Assembly (NCBI RefSeq): GCF_047238185.1
Contig: NZ_JBDFMI010000001.1
Span: 1,116,001 to 1,180,000, forward strand
Source: Bacillus_AD sp047238185
GTDB lineage: Bacteria > Bacillota > Bacilli > Bacillales > DSM-1321
DNA length: 64,000 nucleotides
Direction: 5' to 3'
A model generated the notes under the pieces. The model saw only the letters and a list, made by a program, of their open reading frames with translations. It was not told the DNA's origin and made no database searches. Within the stretch, counting starts at the first letter, position 1; every line of letters begins with the position of its first letter. A program made the translations under genes and the position numbers. This document shows, one piece after another, positions 7,648 through 17,400 of this stretch.

Positions 7648-9015
7648 ATGAAAAGAGTGAACCCAGCGGAAATCATCAATACGAGCCGATTTAACCGCTT
7701 CCATTACATGCTGCTTGCCTGGTGTTTTTTTATTATCATTTTTGACGGCTATGATCTGGTCGTCTATGGGACAGTCGTGCCTAAGCTAATCGAGGAATGG
7801 CATCTTACATCCGTCGAAGCTGGGGCGCTCAGCAGCTACGGATTATTCGGCATGATGTTCGGAGCCATTTTTTTAGGGATGCTGGCAGATAAAATCGGCA
7901 GGAAAAAAGTAATTGCCGTATCATTGTTTTTGTTCAGCTTGTTTACGTTCCTATGCGGCTTCACAGACAGTCCCACAACATTTTCAGCCTTCCGTTTCAT
8001 CGCAGGCCTCGGTCTCGGAGGAATCATGCCGAATGTAATCGCCCTCATGACAGATTACGCACCCCAGAACCGAAAAAGCATGGCTGTATCCATTGTGCTA
8101 TGCGGCTATTCAGTCGGCGGCATGCTGGCACCATTTCTCGGCATCGTCCTCATGCCCACATTCGGTTGGGAATCCATCTTCTGGTTTGCCGGCTTGCCAC
8201 TGGTGTTGATACCGCTTATATATAAGAAGCTTCCCGAATCATCTAGCCATCTTCTCCGGAATGGGAAGAAGCAAGAACTGATTGCGATTCTGTCCAGGGT
8301 GAATCCTGACAGAAAACTCAGTCCAGATGTTGAGTGGACGGAAGCGGCTGAGGAAGTGAAAATTCCGGTTGCCGGCCTGTTCAAGGAAACGCGGACACGC
8401 AGTACTATCATGTTCTGGATTGCTTTCTTCATGTGCCTGTTGATGGTATTCGGGCTGAACACATGGCTGCCGAAGCTAATGATCAATGCAGGCTACGGAC
8501 TGAACTCAAGCCTTGCCTTCCTTATTTCATTGCAGGCGGGAGCCATCGCAGGTACATTGATCGTCGCATGGCTTTGCGACCGTTACGGCTCCAAAAAGAT
8601 GCTCGTTCCCTTGTATGCACTCGGAGCAGTCAGCCTGATTCTCCTTGGATTCGGCGGGAGTCCCATCTATATTTATGTATTAGTCACGATTGCCGGCGCA
8701 TGTACAACCGGCGCGCAAAACCTTGTCCAGGCATACGTCTCCCAGTATTATCCTCCAAATGTCTGCTCGACCGCCCTCGGCATGGCTTCAGGAATCGGGC
8801 GGGTTGGCGGAATAATTGGTCCGCTTATGGGAGGCTTTCTGCTTGCGCAGCATTTGCCGATTCATATGAATTTTATCGCGTTTGCCATACCGGGGGTGAT
8901 TGCTTCGGTTGCGTTGAGCTTGGTGCCGGAAAAGCTGGCTTATTATAGGCAAAGGCAATTGAAGGAAATGCCCAAGCCGGAGCAAGCTTATGTTGTAGAG
9001 GAACCGACCGTCTAA
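7648..9015 (+). CDS. MFS aromatic acid:H+ symporter
   Basis: About 455 residues with 12 predicted membrane segments. The family signature DGYDLVVYGTVVPKL in TM1 and GMLADKIGRKKV after TM2 are typical of the aromatic acid:H+ symporter group (BenK/PcaK/3-hydroxybenzoate importers). The second-half loop DRYGSKK is also present. Start 7648 (MKRVNPAEII) was chosen because CTTGGAGG lies 8 nt upstream; the longer frame from 7573 runs through the intergenic hairpin. It is last in the operon and probably imports 3-hydroxybenzoate or gentisate across the inner membrane (inference). Confidence 0.9.
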   Translation: MKRVNPAEIINTSRFNRFHYMLLAWCFFIIIFDGYDLVVYGTVVPKLIEEWHLTSVEAGALSSYGLFGMMFGAIFLGMLADKIGRKKVIAVSLFLFSLFTFLCGFTDSPTTFSAFRFIAGLGLGGIMPNVIALMTDYAPQNRKSMAVSIVLCGYSVGGMLAPFLGIVLMPTFGWESIFWFAGLPLVLIPLIYKKLPESSSHLLRNGKKQELIAILSRVNPDRKLSPDVEWTEAAEEVKIPVAGLFKETRTRSTIMFWIAFFMCLLMVFGLNTWLPKLMINAGYGLNSSLAFLISLQAGAIAGTLIVAWLCDRYGSKKMLVPLYALGAVSLILLGFGGSPIYIYVLVTIAGACTTGAQNLVQAYVSQYYPPNVCSTALGMASGIGRVGGIIGPLMGGFLLAQHLPIHMNFIAFAIPGVIASVALSLVPEKLAYYRQRQLKEMPKPEQAYVVEEPTV

Positions 9016-9030
9016 AGTAATATGAGAGTG

Positions 9031-9072
9031 AAAAAGCAGCTATTCATGATGATGAGCTGCTTTTTCTTTTTT
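9031..9072 (+). terminator. Terminator of the gentisate operon
   Basis: AAAAAGCAGCT / AGCTGCTTTTT hairpin followed by TTTTTCTTTTTT. Confidence 0.85.
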
Positions 9073-9360
9073 GTTGTAATCAGTATGTCTAGTAAATGAG
9101 CCGATTCTTAATGGAACAAGGAATTGGATGGAAGGTTACCTATACACAAAAGTAGGTCGCATTATCGGTATCTTCTTTTCTTTTAATAGTTGAACCTGCG
9201 AATCTTCGATTGAACGAAAAAGTGTCTATCATAGCGAAAGATCATTCTACTATTTTGTTCATAAAGGATTGTATCTTATAAATAAGAAGTAAACAGAATT
9301 GTCAGTGAAGAAAATCAGTTTTAAGGCGAATGGCCTGTGCAGGACAACTCCATACATACC
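9073..9360. other. Intergenic stretch without recognised gene
   Basis: AT-rich sequence between two terminators. I see no supported coding frame or structured element. Confidence 0.5.
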
Positions 9361-9392
9361 AAAAGCCATGTTCCTACGATCGAACATGGCTT
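9361..9392 (-). terminator. Terminator of the TetR-family gene
   Basis: AAGCCATGTTC / GAACATGGCTT hairpin, with a U-run when read on the minus strand. Confidence 0.7.
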
Positions 9393-9395
9393 CCT

Positions 9396-9935
9396 TTACG
9401 CGGGCGGAATCGGTACCGGCACAGTTAAGCGGTAGAGGTCGCTGACGATGGCGGCCATTTCTTCGGGGCTCTCAGTGGCGCCTCCCTTAATCCACTCAAA
9501 CATGATATTATGCATAGCGCCCAACAGGAACCGGCTCTCATACTTTTTCTTTGCGGTGGTTGTATAGAGGGATATCGTTTTGTTGGCATGCTCCAACAGA
9601 ACATAGGCAAGCTTGGCTTCATGGAGGCATAATAAAAACTCGCGGTGCTTGATCCAATAACGGAAGAAGGCCAAAACGCATACATACATATCCTTAGTAG
9701 GGTCGAGGTGCTTTGTTTCCTGTCCGAAGCGGTACCCTAGCTCATCCACATAGTGGGTGATGATCTCTTCCTTGGAATTATAGTTCCTATAATAGGTGAC
9801 TCTTGATACGCCGGCCGTTTTGGCGATATCGGTAATGGTGATGTCCTCATACTGTTTTTCTTTCATCAATTTGAACAAAGCGAGGGCGATGCAGTCCTTC
9901 GCGAACATATTGACAGCATTTCGTTTCTTTTCCAT
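9396..9935 (-). CDS. TetR/AcrR-family transcriptional repressor
   Basis: A 179-residue protein. The HTH at residues about 25-70 shows ITITDIAKTAGVSRVTYYRN, classic TetR family. The C-terminal ligand domain is short and aromatic-rich, of the type found in many Bacillota TetR proteins. It is divergent from a two-gene ABC exporter. Its ribosome site and start codon lie inside a perfect 9-9-9 inverted repeat (9935-9961). The arrangement suggests autorepression and control of the exporter in response to an exported compound (inference). Confidence 0.88.
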   Translation of the reverse strand: MEKKRNAVNMFAKDCIALALFKLMKEKQYEDITITDIAKTAGVSRVTYYRNYNSKEEIITHYVDELGYRFGQETKHLDPTKDMYVCVLAFFRYWIKHREFLLCLHEAKLAYVLLEHANKTISLYTTTAKKKYESRFLLGAMHNIMFEWIKGGATESPEEMAAIVSDLYRLTVPVPIPPA

Positions 9936-9961
9936 GTAACAAAACCTCCTTATTTGTTACA
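9935..9961. promoter_or_regulatory. TetR-type operator overlapping the regulator start
   Basis: TGTAACAAA N9 TTTGTTACA, perfect 9-bp arms, covering the start codon and Shine-Dalgarno of the TetR gene. A further half-site GTGTAACAAG lies at about 10019-10028, nearer the exporter gene. Confidence 0.65.
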
Positions 9962-10161
9962 GTTGCCTTTAAAACTATTGAGTTAGTAAATTATATCAAT
10001 ATAATGAATATCATTCAGTGTAACAAGCAGTGACTGAAGGAATCAACTGACAAAGTTAAACAAATAGGCTTTTTTTCTCCATTTTGTCATCTGCTGGCTA
10101 ATTTGCCGGCAATGCTTCTTCGAGAAAAAGCCAACAAATAAGTAAAGGAGCTTCACCGTTA

Positions 10162-11922
10162 ATGGTTAAAATTTTTAAATATTTGAAGCCGTTCGAATGG
10201 CTGCTTATATTCGCCAGTTTACTATTCATCGTAGCCCAGGTATGGCTGGACCTGAAATTGCCTGACTATATGTCGGAAATCACGGGCTATGTTCAAACAA
10301 AAGGGAGCTCAATGGGCCAAATCTGGGAAGCGGGGGCCTTCATGCTTCTCTGCGCTTTGGGCAGCTTGGCGGCATCGGTCGTGGTCGGCTTCTTCGCCGC
10401 ACGCATCGCCGCTTCATTCACAGCCCGCCTTCGTTCGATGCTGTTCAATAAAGTAGAATCGTTCTCCATGAAGGAAATCAATACCTTTTCGACGGCGAGC
10501 TTGATCACTCGTTCGACAAACGATATCACGCAAATCCAGATGATCGTCACCATCGGCTTGCAGGTTTTGATCAAAGCGCCGATTTTGGCAGTCTGGGCCA
10601 TCGTGAAGATTTCGGGGAAAAGCTGGCAATGGACTGCGTCGACAGCAGGCGCTGTCGGATTGCTGCTTCTGTTTATTGTGATCGTCGGGTTAATTGCGTT
10701 GCCTAAGTTCAAAGTTATCCAGTCGCTGACGGATAACTTGAACCGCGTTTCCCGTGAAAACCTGACAGGCCTTCGCGTCGTCCGGGCATATAACGCAGAA
10801 GCCTATCAGCAGGCTAAATTTGAGGAAGCGAACGATAGTCTGACAAAAACGCATTTGTTCACTACTCGAATGATGGCCGGGCTGATGCCGTATATGATGA
10901 TGATCATGAGCGGACTCAGCTTGGCGGTCTATTGGATCGGGGCTTACTTGATTGACCGAGCCGACATGATGGACCGGATCGGCTTGTTCAGCGATATGGT
11001 TGTCTTCTCTTCTTATGCGATGCAGGTCGTGATGGCTTTTCTCATGCTGACAGTCGTGTTCATCATGATGCCGCGGGCAGCCGTGGCGGCAAACCGCATC
11101 AATGAAGTATTGGACACAGAGCTGTCCATCACCGATGGCTTTGTCCATGACGAGGCCACGAAGGAAAAAGGGGCAGTCGAATTCCGCCACGTCAGCTTCA
11201 AATATCCGGATTCTTCCGAGTATGTGCTGAAAGACATCAGCTTTACGGCCGCACAGGGCGATACGGTTGCCTTCATCGGCGCGACCGGCAGCGGCAAGAC
11301 GACGCTCGTCAACCTGATCCCTCGTTTTTATGACGCAACCGAAGGGGAGGTGCTGGTAAACGGCATCGATGTCAAAAAGCATGCCCAGAACAATCTGCAT
11401 AAAAAACTGGGCTATGTACCGCAGCGCAATGTATTGTTCAGCGGCAGCATCACTTCGAATGTGGCCTATGGAAGCAACCGGACCGAAGATATCCGGCAAG
11501 AGGTTGAAAAAGCGGTGTCCATCGCACAGGGAGAGGAATTCGTCCGCAAAATGGACGGTGCATACGACGCCCATGTTGCCCAAGGCGGCTCGAACTTATC
11601 GGGCGGGCAAAAACAGCGCCTGTCTATTGCGCGTGCTATCCACCGTAAGCCGGAAATCTACATTTTCGACGATTCATTCTCGGCGCTCGATTACAAGACG
11701 GACCGTGTGCTCCGGGCTGCGCTAAAGAATGAAACAAGCACCGCGACCAATCTGATTGTTGCCCAGCGCATCGGCACCATCATGGATGCTGATAAAATCA
11801 TCGTGCTGGATGAAGGGAAAATTGTTGGCTCGGGGACACATGAGGAATTGTTAAGAACGTGCCACGTGTATCAGGAAATCGCCTATTCCCAACTGTCAAA
11901 GGAGGAGCTGGAACATGCTTAA
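10162..11922 (+). CDS. Heterodimeric ABC exporter subunit with degenerate Walker B/H-loop (YfiB-like)
   Basis: A 586-residue half-transporter. A six-TM exporter domain spans about residues 15-310 and an NBD about 335-575. Walker A is GATGSGKTT (from residue 373) and the signature is canonical LSGGQKQRLSIARA. The catalytic Glu after Walker B is replaced by Asp504 (IYIFDDSFSALD) and the H-loop His by Gln535 (IVAQR). This is the degenerate-site partner of an asymmetric exporter. It overlaps the partner gene by 8 nt. AAAGGAGC precedes the ATG. The pair probably exports drugs or amphipathic compounds and is controlled by the divergent TetR (inference). Confidence 0.92.
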   Translation: MVKIFKYLKPFEWLLIFASLLFIVAQVWLDLKLPDYMSEITGYVQTKGSSMGQIWEAGAFMLLCALGSLAASVVVGFFAARIAASFTARLRSMLFNKVESFSMKEINTFSTASLITRSTNDITQIQMIVTIGLQVLIKAPILAVWAIVKISGKSWQWTASTAGAVGLLLLFIVIVGLIALPKFKVIQSLTDNLNRVSRENLTGLRVVRAYNAEAYQQAKFEEANDSLTKTHLFTTRMMAGLMPYMMMIMSGLSLAVYWIGAYLIDRADMMDRIGLFSDMVVFSSYAMQVVMAFLMLTVVFIMMPRAAVAANRINEVLDTELSITDGFVHDEATKEKGAVEFRHVSFKYPDSSEYVLKDISFTAAQGDTVAFIGATGSGKTTLVNLIPRFYDATEGEVLVNGIDVKKHAQNNLHKKLGYVPQRNVLFSGSITSNVAYGSNRTEDIRQEVEKAVSIAQGEEFVRKMDGAYDAHVAQGGSNLSGGQKQRLSIARAIHRKPEIYIFDDSFSALDYKTDRVLRAALKNETSTATNLIVAQRIGTIMDADKIIVLDEGKIVGSGTHEELLRTCHVYQEIAYSQLSKEELEHA

Positions 11923-13741
11923 GAAGAATAAACACCAAATGGACGGCTCTTCCGCAAATGGGGAGCAAGCAGGAAGCTTCAAAGAAACATGGGGTAGGTT
12001 AATTGCTTATTGTAAACCATATCTGCCGGTCATCATTCTGGCGTTCGCACTCGCCATCACTGGAACAATCTTCACGATCATCGGACCGGATAAGCTGAGC
12101 GAAATGACTGACCATGTCACAGCAGGACTGACCGGCTCCATCGATTTGGATGCCGTAGCGAAGATCGGGTTCCTGCTGGCCGCCCTTTACGGATTCAGCG
12201 CCCTGTTTTCCTATCTTCAGGGGTTCATCATGGCGACTGTCACGCAAAAGGTGACCAAAAAACTCCGTACGGACATATCGGAAAAAATAAACAAACTGCC
12301 ATTGAAATACTTCGATTCCCATAACTTCGGGGATGTGTTGAGCCGGATCACTAACGATGTCGATATGATCGGCCAAACGATGAACCAAAGCATCGGTACT
12401 CTTGTCAGCTCGTCGGCGCTGTTTTTGGGGTCACTATTCATGATGTTCAAGACGAATGTCGCCATGACATTGACGGCAATCGTCTCTACCTTGATCGGAT
12501 TCGGCCTGATGGGGCTTATCATCAAAAAATCTCAGAAGTATTTCCTGAGTCAGCAACAGGAACTCGGGGCGATGAACGGCCATATCGAAGAAGTCTACGC
12601 CGGCCACTTGGTCGTAAAGGTATACAACGGCGAGGAGGAAGCAAGGGAGACATTCAATGAGATTAATGAACGTCTCTACCAAAACATCTGGAAATCGCAG
12701 TTCTTATCCGGGCTGATGATGCCGATCATGACCTTCATCGGCAACTTCGGATATGTAGCGGTGTGTGTTGTAGGTGCCGCGCTGGCGCTGAACGGGCATA
12801 TCTCATTCGGTGTCATCGTTGCTTTCATGATGTACATTCGCCTGTTCACACAACCGCTCGCGCAAATGGCGCAGGCTGCCACATCACTCCAATCGACGGG
12901 GGCGGCAAGCAAACGGGTATTCGAATTCCTGGAAGAACAGGAGCTGGAAAATGAAAGCCATAAGACGACAGTGCTTACATATGTCAAAGGCGACGTGGAA
13001 TTCAAGCATGTGCAATTCGGTTACAGCGAGGATAAGACGATCATTAAAGACTTCTCGGTCCATGCCGCAGCCGGGCAAAAAGTGGCTATCGTCGGCCCTA
13101 CAGGTGCCGGGAAATCGACCATGGTCAACCTGCTGATGCGCTTCTACGAAGTGAATGGCGGAGAAATCCTGATCGACGGTGTGCCGATCCACTCCATGAC
13201 ACGTGCAAATGTCCATGACCTGTTCTGCATGGTTTTACAGGATACCTGGCTTTTCGAAGGGTCCATCAAAGAAAACATCATCTACAATAAACGAGGCGTG
13301 ACGGATGAAGAAGTGGTGCAGGCATGCAAAGCCGTCGGAATCGACCACTTCATCCAAACCTTGCCAATGGGCTACGACACGGTATTGAATGACCAAATCA
13401 GCCTGTCCGCCGGCCAGAAGCAATTGATCACAATTGCCCGCGCAATGGTGGAAAACGCACCGTTATTGATCCTTGATGAAGCGACAAGCTCCGTCGATAC
13501 CCGCACGGAACGGCTTATCCAGGAGGCGATGGACAAACTGACCGTTGGCCGCACATCCTTTGTCATCGCCCATAGGCTGTCGACCATCAAGAACGCCGAC
13601 CTTATCCTTGTCATGAAAGACGGCGACATCATCGAGAGCGGCAATCATGACACGTTGTTGGCTAAGCAAGGGTTTTATGCAGACTTGTATAATAGCCAAT
13701 TCACTGAGCCGGTTGTGGAAGAAGAGGAATTGTGTGTGTAA
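11915..13741 (+). CDS. Heterodimeric ABC exporter subunit with canonical catalytic Glu (YfiC-like)
   Basis: A 608-residue half-transporter. A hydrophilic lead of about 30 residues precedes six TM segments (about 35-325) and an NBD (about 360-600). Walker A is GPTGAGKST (from residue 394), Walker B LLILDEATS contains Glu522, and the H-loop is AHRLST with His553. The signature is the non-canonical LSAGQ (497-501). It is complementary to the upstream subunit. The competent ATP site would pair this Walker B/H-loop with the partner's LSGGQ. The other site is degenerate on both faces. Confidence 0.93.
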   Translation: MLKKNKHQMDGSSANGEQAGSFKETWGRLIAYCKPYLPVIILAFALAITGTIFTIIGPDKLSEMTDHVTAGLTGSIDLDAVAKIGFLLAALYGFSALFSYLQGFIMATVTQKVTKKLRTDISEKINKLPLKYFDSHNFGDVLSRITNDVDMIGQTMNQSIGTLVSSSALFLGSLFMMFKTNVAMTLTAIVSTLIGFGLMGLIIKKSQKYFLSQQQELGAMNGHIEEVYAGHLVVKVYNGEEEARETFNEINERLYQNIWKSQFLSGLMMPIMTFIGNFGYVAVCVVGAALALNGHISFGVIVAFMMYIRLFTQPLAQMAQAATSLQSTGAASKRVFEFLEEQELENESHKTTVLTYVKGDVEFKHVQFGYSEDKTIIKDFSVHAAAGQKVAIVGPTGAGKSTMVNLLMRFYEVNGGEILIDGVPIHSMTRANVHDLFCMVLQDTWLFEGSIKENIIYNKRGVTDEEVVQACKAVGIDHFIQTLPMGYDTVLNDQISLSAGQKQLITIARAMVENAPLLILDEATSSVDTRTERLIQEAMDKLTVGRTSFVIAHRLSTIKNADLILVMKDGDIIESGNHDTLLAKQGFYADLYNSQFTEPVVEEEELCV

Positions 13742-13917
13742 AGGAAAGGGTTATTTAAAAGCTCGCAATTTCCAGAGTTATTATTAAGTGCTTTATTTCG
13801 TAGAACTAGGACTAATAGACTTGGGGAAGAAATTTCACGAAATAGCCAGGGGATAAGGAGCTATGAAGCCTAATAAAAAAGCAGTCGCAGAACGTAATAT
13901 ACACAACAAATAAAAGT

Positions 13918-13971
13918 GAGTACCCTATAAAAATGATAAGAATAATCATTTTTATAGGGTACTCTTTTTTT
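13918..13971 (+). terminator. Long perfect hairpin terminator
   Basis: A 20-bp arm beginning GAGTACCCTATAAAAATGAT pairs with its complement, followed by TTTTTTTG. It terminates the ABC exporter operon. Confidence 0.8.
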
Positions 13972-14170
13972 GTAATATGAAAAATAAAAACAATAAAGTA
14001 TATTAACAGGATTCCTTGTTCTCTCTAAGAATCCTATCTTTCTATGCGATTAATATGGCTTTCCATTGTTTCTAATCAATTTTTAGGTTCTCAGAAATAT
14101 CTTTTTGTGATGATTAAGAGTTTTCTTTAATAAAAGCACCCCGTATTGTCTAGCGTTACTCTCATATATT

Positions 14171-14212
14171 AAGCCCTTCAGCAAACTTAGTATCCATTTA
14201 ATGAAGGGCTTT
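14171..14212. terminator. Hairpin terminator
   Basis: AAGCCCTTCA / TGAAGGGCTT arms with about 20 nt between. No obvious gene lies immediately upstream, so it may be a relic of a lost gene. Confidence 0.5.
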
Positions 14213-14427
14213 ACCAAGCAAAAAACTATAGAGTTGAATTTTCAATAAATAAGGGTTTACAAAATGGTTCTGATCAGGCTTTATTCCGATTCAACCCCTT
14301 CAGTGGGTGAACAATCTGGACAAATGGAGAGAATGCTTAGGTAAAATGGTTCATTGTTCAGATTTTGTTCAGGTAGACTATATTAAATTAAAGTATGTGG
14401 GTATTAAAAGAAAGGTTGGAAGAAAAA

Positions 14428-17400
14428 ATGCAGAAAGTTAAAAAGCAAAAAAAATGGTGGAAACGTTCACTAGCAGCAATGTTCTCTTTAACGCTTATGA
14501 CGAGTAGTTTGTCAATGACAGGAGTGCCTGAGAGAGTTAACGCAGCTAATTCTCTAGGACCAGGTGGTGTGACGGATGCTACGCTATGGCTTCGACCAGA
14601 TAAGGGAATTAATGAAAATAGTGGCAAGGTTACTTTATGGCAAGACCAAAGTAGTAAGATGAATCATGCAACTGCTGATACAGCAAGTATTCAACCAACG
14701 TATTTAGAAAATGGCATTAACTTTAATCCAGCACTACAGTTTGACGGAAAAAATACTTACATGAATTTAGATGTAAGCAAACTCCCAACTGGTAAACGTG
14801 CAAGATCAGTTGTTGCTGTGGCCAAAACTAGTGTTACTGCTCAAAAAACAATTATTTCCTGGGGGACTGAAGTATCAAATAAAATGTTTGGATTAGTGAG
14901 GAATGGCGATCAAGCTAGAATGATAGGGTATGGATCCGATAATGGTGTCATTAACACTTTCTGGGATGCTAATGTAAATGAACTTACTGGTACATGGGAA
15001 GGTGATAGTGGTGACAACACAGCATCTATATACAGTAAGATGAAGGTGAAGACAAATATTTCGCAATCAATAACTAGCTGGGATACAAGTTCGGATCCTA
15101 ACGCGAATCCAAAAGCAGTGGCACGTATTGGGGCGAGGATTGAGAACACTACCCAAAGTTGGAATGGGCTCATTTCAGACGTCATTGTATTTGACAGAGT
15201 GTTGACGGATGTTGAACGCCATCGTATTAGTAGTTACTTAGCTGTAAAATATGGCTACACACTCGATCAGACAACACCGACTAATTATCTTGCTTCTAAC
15301 GGAACTAAAATAATTTGGAATGCAGAAAACAATAAGGGTTATGGCAATCGCATCACAGTCATTGGGAAGGATACTGGAAGTGACTTGGTGCAGAAGCAAT
15401 CGAAATCAACTGAAGAAAGTGGCAATGTAACGATTGCACTTGGAAACGATATTGCAACATCTAATAAGGCTAATAGCAGTAGTGTTGCTGAAGATAAAAC
15501 CTTTTTAACTTTTAGTGATAATGGTGCAGAAGCGGATTATACAATCCCTCTTGCTGACAATAATATACCTGCAACGTTGGCGCATGCGAATCCAACTACA
15601 CAAGCACAAGTGAAAATGATGCCACGTATCTACAAGGTAGATAAAAGTGCTGATTGGACGGACTTACCGGTTACTTTACAAGTAGACGGGGCAGATCCTA
15701 CTAAATATAGTATCTATCTTTATATGAGTGATGATCCAAACTTTTCGACATCAACAGTCACGGTGAAATCGACAGATAAAACGACAGGTAAAGTAACACT
15801 GAATAGTAGAGAACTTGGGAATGGTAGCTATTTTACATTTGTTATACAAGTTGATAAAAGAGCTTTAGAAACACTAACTAATAAAATTGAAAAAGAAAAT
15901 CTACAAGAGAATAGCTATACACCAGCAAGCTGGAAGGGCTTACAAAACGCATTAACAAATGCAAACATCATATTAACCGATACAAATGCAACACCAGAAC
16001 AAGTAGATGAAGCACTTAAAGTATTAAAGAGAGCAGAAGAGGACTTAGTGCATACATCAGCTGTAGATAAGTCAAAACTAGAAGCTAAAGTAACGGAAGT
16101 AAGCAATCTAAAAGCCATTGACTATACACCAGCAAGCTGGAAGGGTTTACAAGACGCATTAACAAATGCAAACATCAAATTAACCGATACAAATGCAACA
16201 CAAGAGCAAGTAAATGAAGCACTTAAAGTATTAAAGAAGGCGGAAGAGGACTTAGTGCTTACATCAGCTGTAGATAAGTCAAAACTAGAAGCTAAAGTAA
16301 CGGAAGTAAGCAATCTAAAAGCCATTGACTATACACCAGCAAGCTGGAAGGGTTTACAAGACGCATTAACAAATGCAAACATCATATTAACCGATACAAA
16401 TGCAACACAAGAACAAGTAAATGAAGCACTTAAAGTATTAAAGAAAGCGGAAGAGGGCTTAGTACTTACATCAGCCGTAGATAAGTCAAAACTACAGATC
16501 AAAGTAAATGAAGGTAATAAGTTAATTTCGAATCATTACACGCCTTCAAGCTGGGGAGCATATACTTCTACCAAATTAGAAGCGGAAGAAGTTTTAAAAA
16601 ATCCAAATGCAACACAAAGAGAAGTAGATGCGGTATTAACAAAGTTAACTTCGGCACAGAATACGCTAGTAAAAGTACCTGCCGAAACACCTGGCCTAGA
16701 CTCACTTACATCATCAACAGGTACATTAAGCCCAATTTTTTCATCAGAAGTCACAAACTACACTATGAATGTTGAACACACAACGTCTCAACTATCATTC
16801 AAAGCGGTACCATTTAATCAAGGTGCGAAGGTGACAATGACAGCCAACGGACAAGCTGTAAACATGGGGGATTTCTTCCCGCTATCAGTTGGAGAAAATA
16901 CAGTTATGATTACAGTGACAGATGATACAGGATCAAAAACATACGTTATTACAGTTAACTATACCAAAGATACTTCATCGGGATCAGGCAATGGTGGCGG
17001 AACATCGACATCAACACCACCAATGACTGAAACAAACACAACAACAAAAATCAAAGTTGATTTAGATATTGACGGTGCTAATCCGATGGAAAAAATACCA
17101 GTTGAAATTGAACGTACAAAGCACGCAAACGGTCAAATCACTGACTTTGTCGCGTTAACAGAAGCGAATGCGAAGGAAGCTGTACAGAAAGCCAAACAAA
17201 TTGGCAACAATATTACGCGTATTGTAATTCCAGATGCCAATGATGAAGTGGATAAAGTAACGGTTGAAGTGCCAAAACAATCGATTCAAATGCTACGTGA
17301 GAATGGCTTATCTTTCGAAATTTCAACGGACAATGCGTATATAACAATCCCAGTAAGCTCTATGGACGGAGTAAACGACAACCTCCATTTCCGCTTTCTT

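Larger units (their letters stand above)
13742..14394. other. Intergenic region of about 650 bp
   Basis: It contains two hairpin terminators (13918-13971 and 14171-14212) and a 16-codon frame at 13863-13913 (MKPNKKAVAERNIHNK) behind TAAGGAG. That frame has only 2 nt between the site and the ATG, so translation is doubtful. The last 180 nt are AT-rich and probably hold the promoter of the surface-protein gene. Confidence 0.5.

Noticed and set aside
13924..13962. Fur-box-like sequence TGATAAGAATAATCA
   Set aside because: It is the inner part of a long terminator hairpin with a T-tract, and no promoter or iron gene follows within 400 nt.
15916..16536. Regular direct repeats that might suggest a CRISPR or satellite array
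   Set aside because: Period of exactly 69 codons, in frame, and encoding FIVAR domains; there are no unique spacers.
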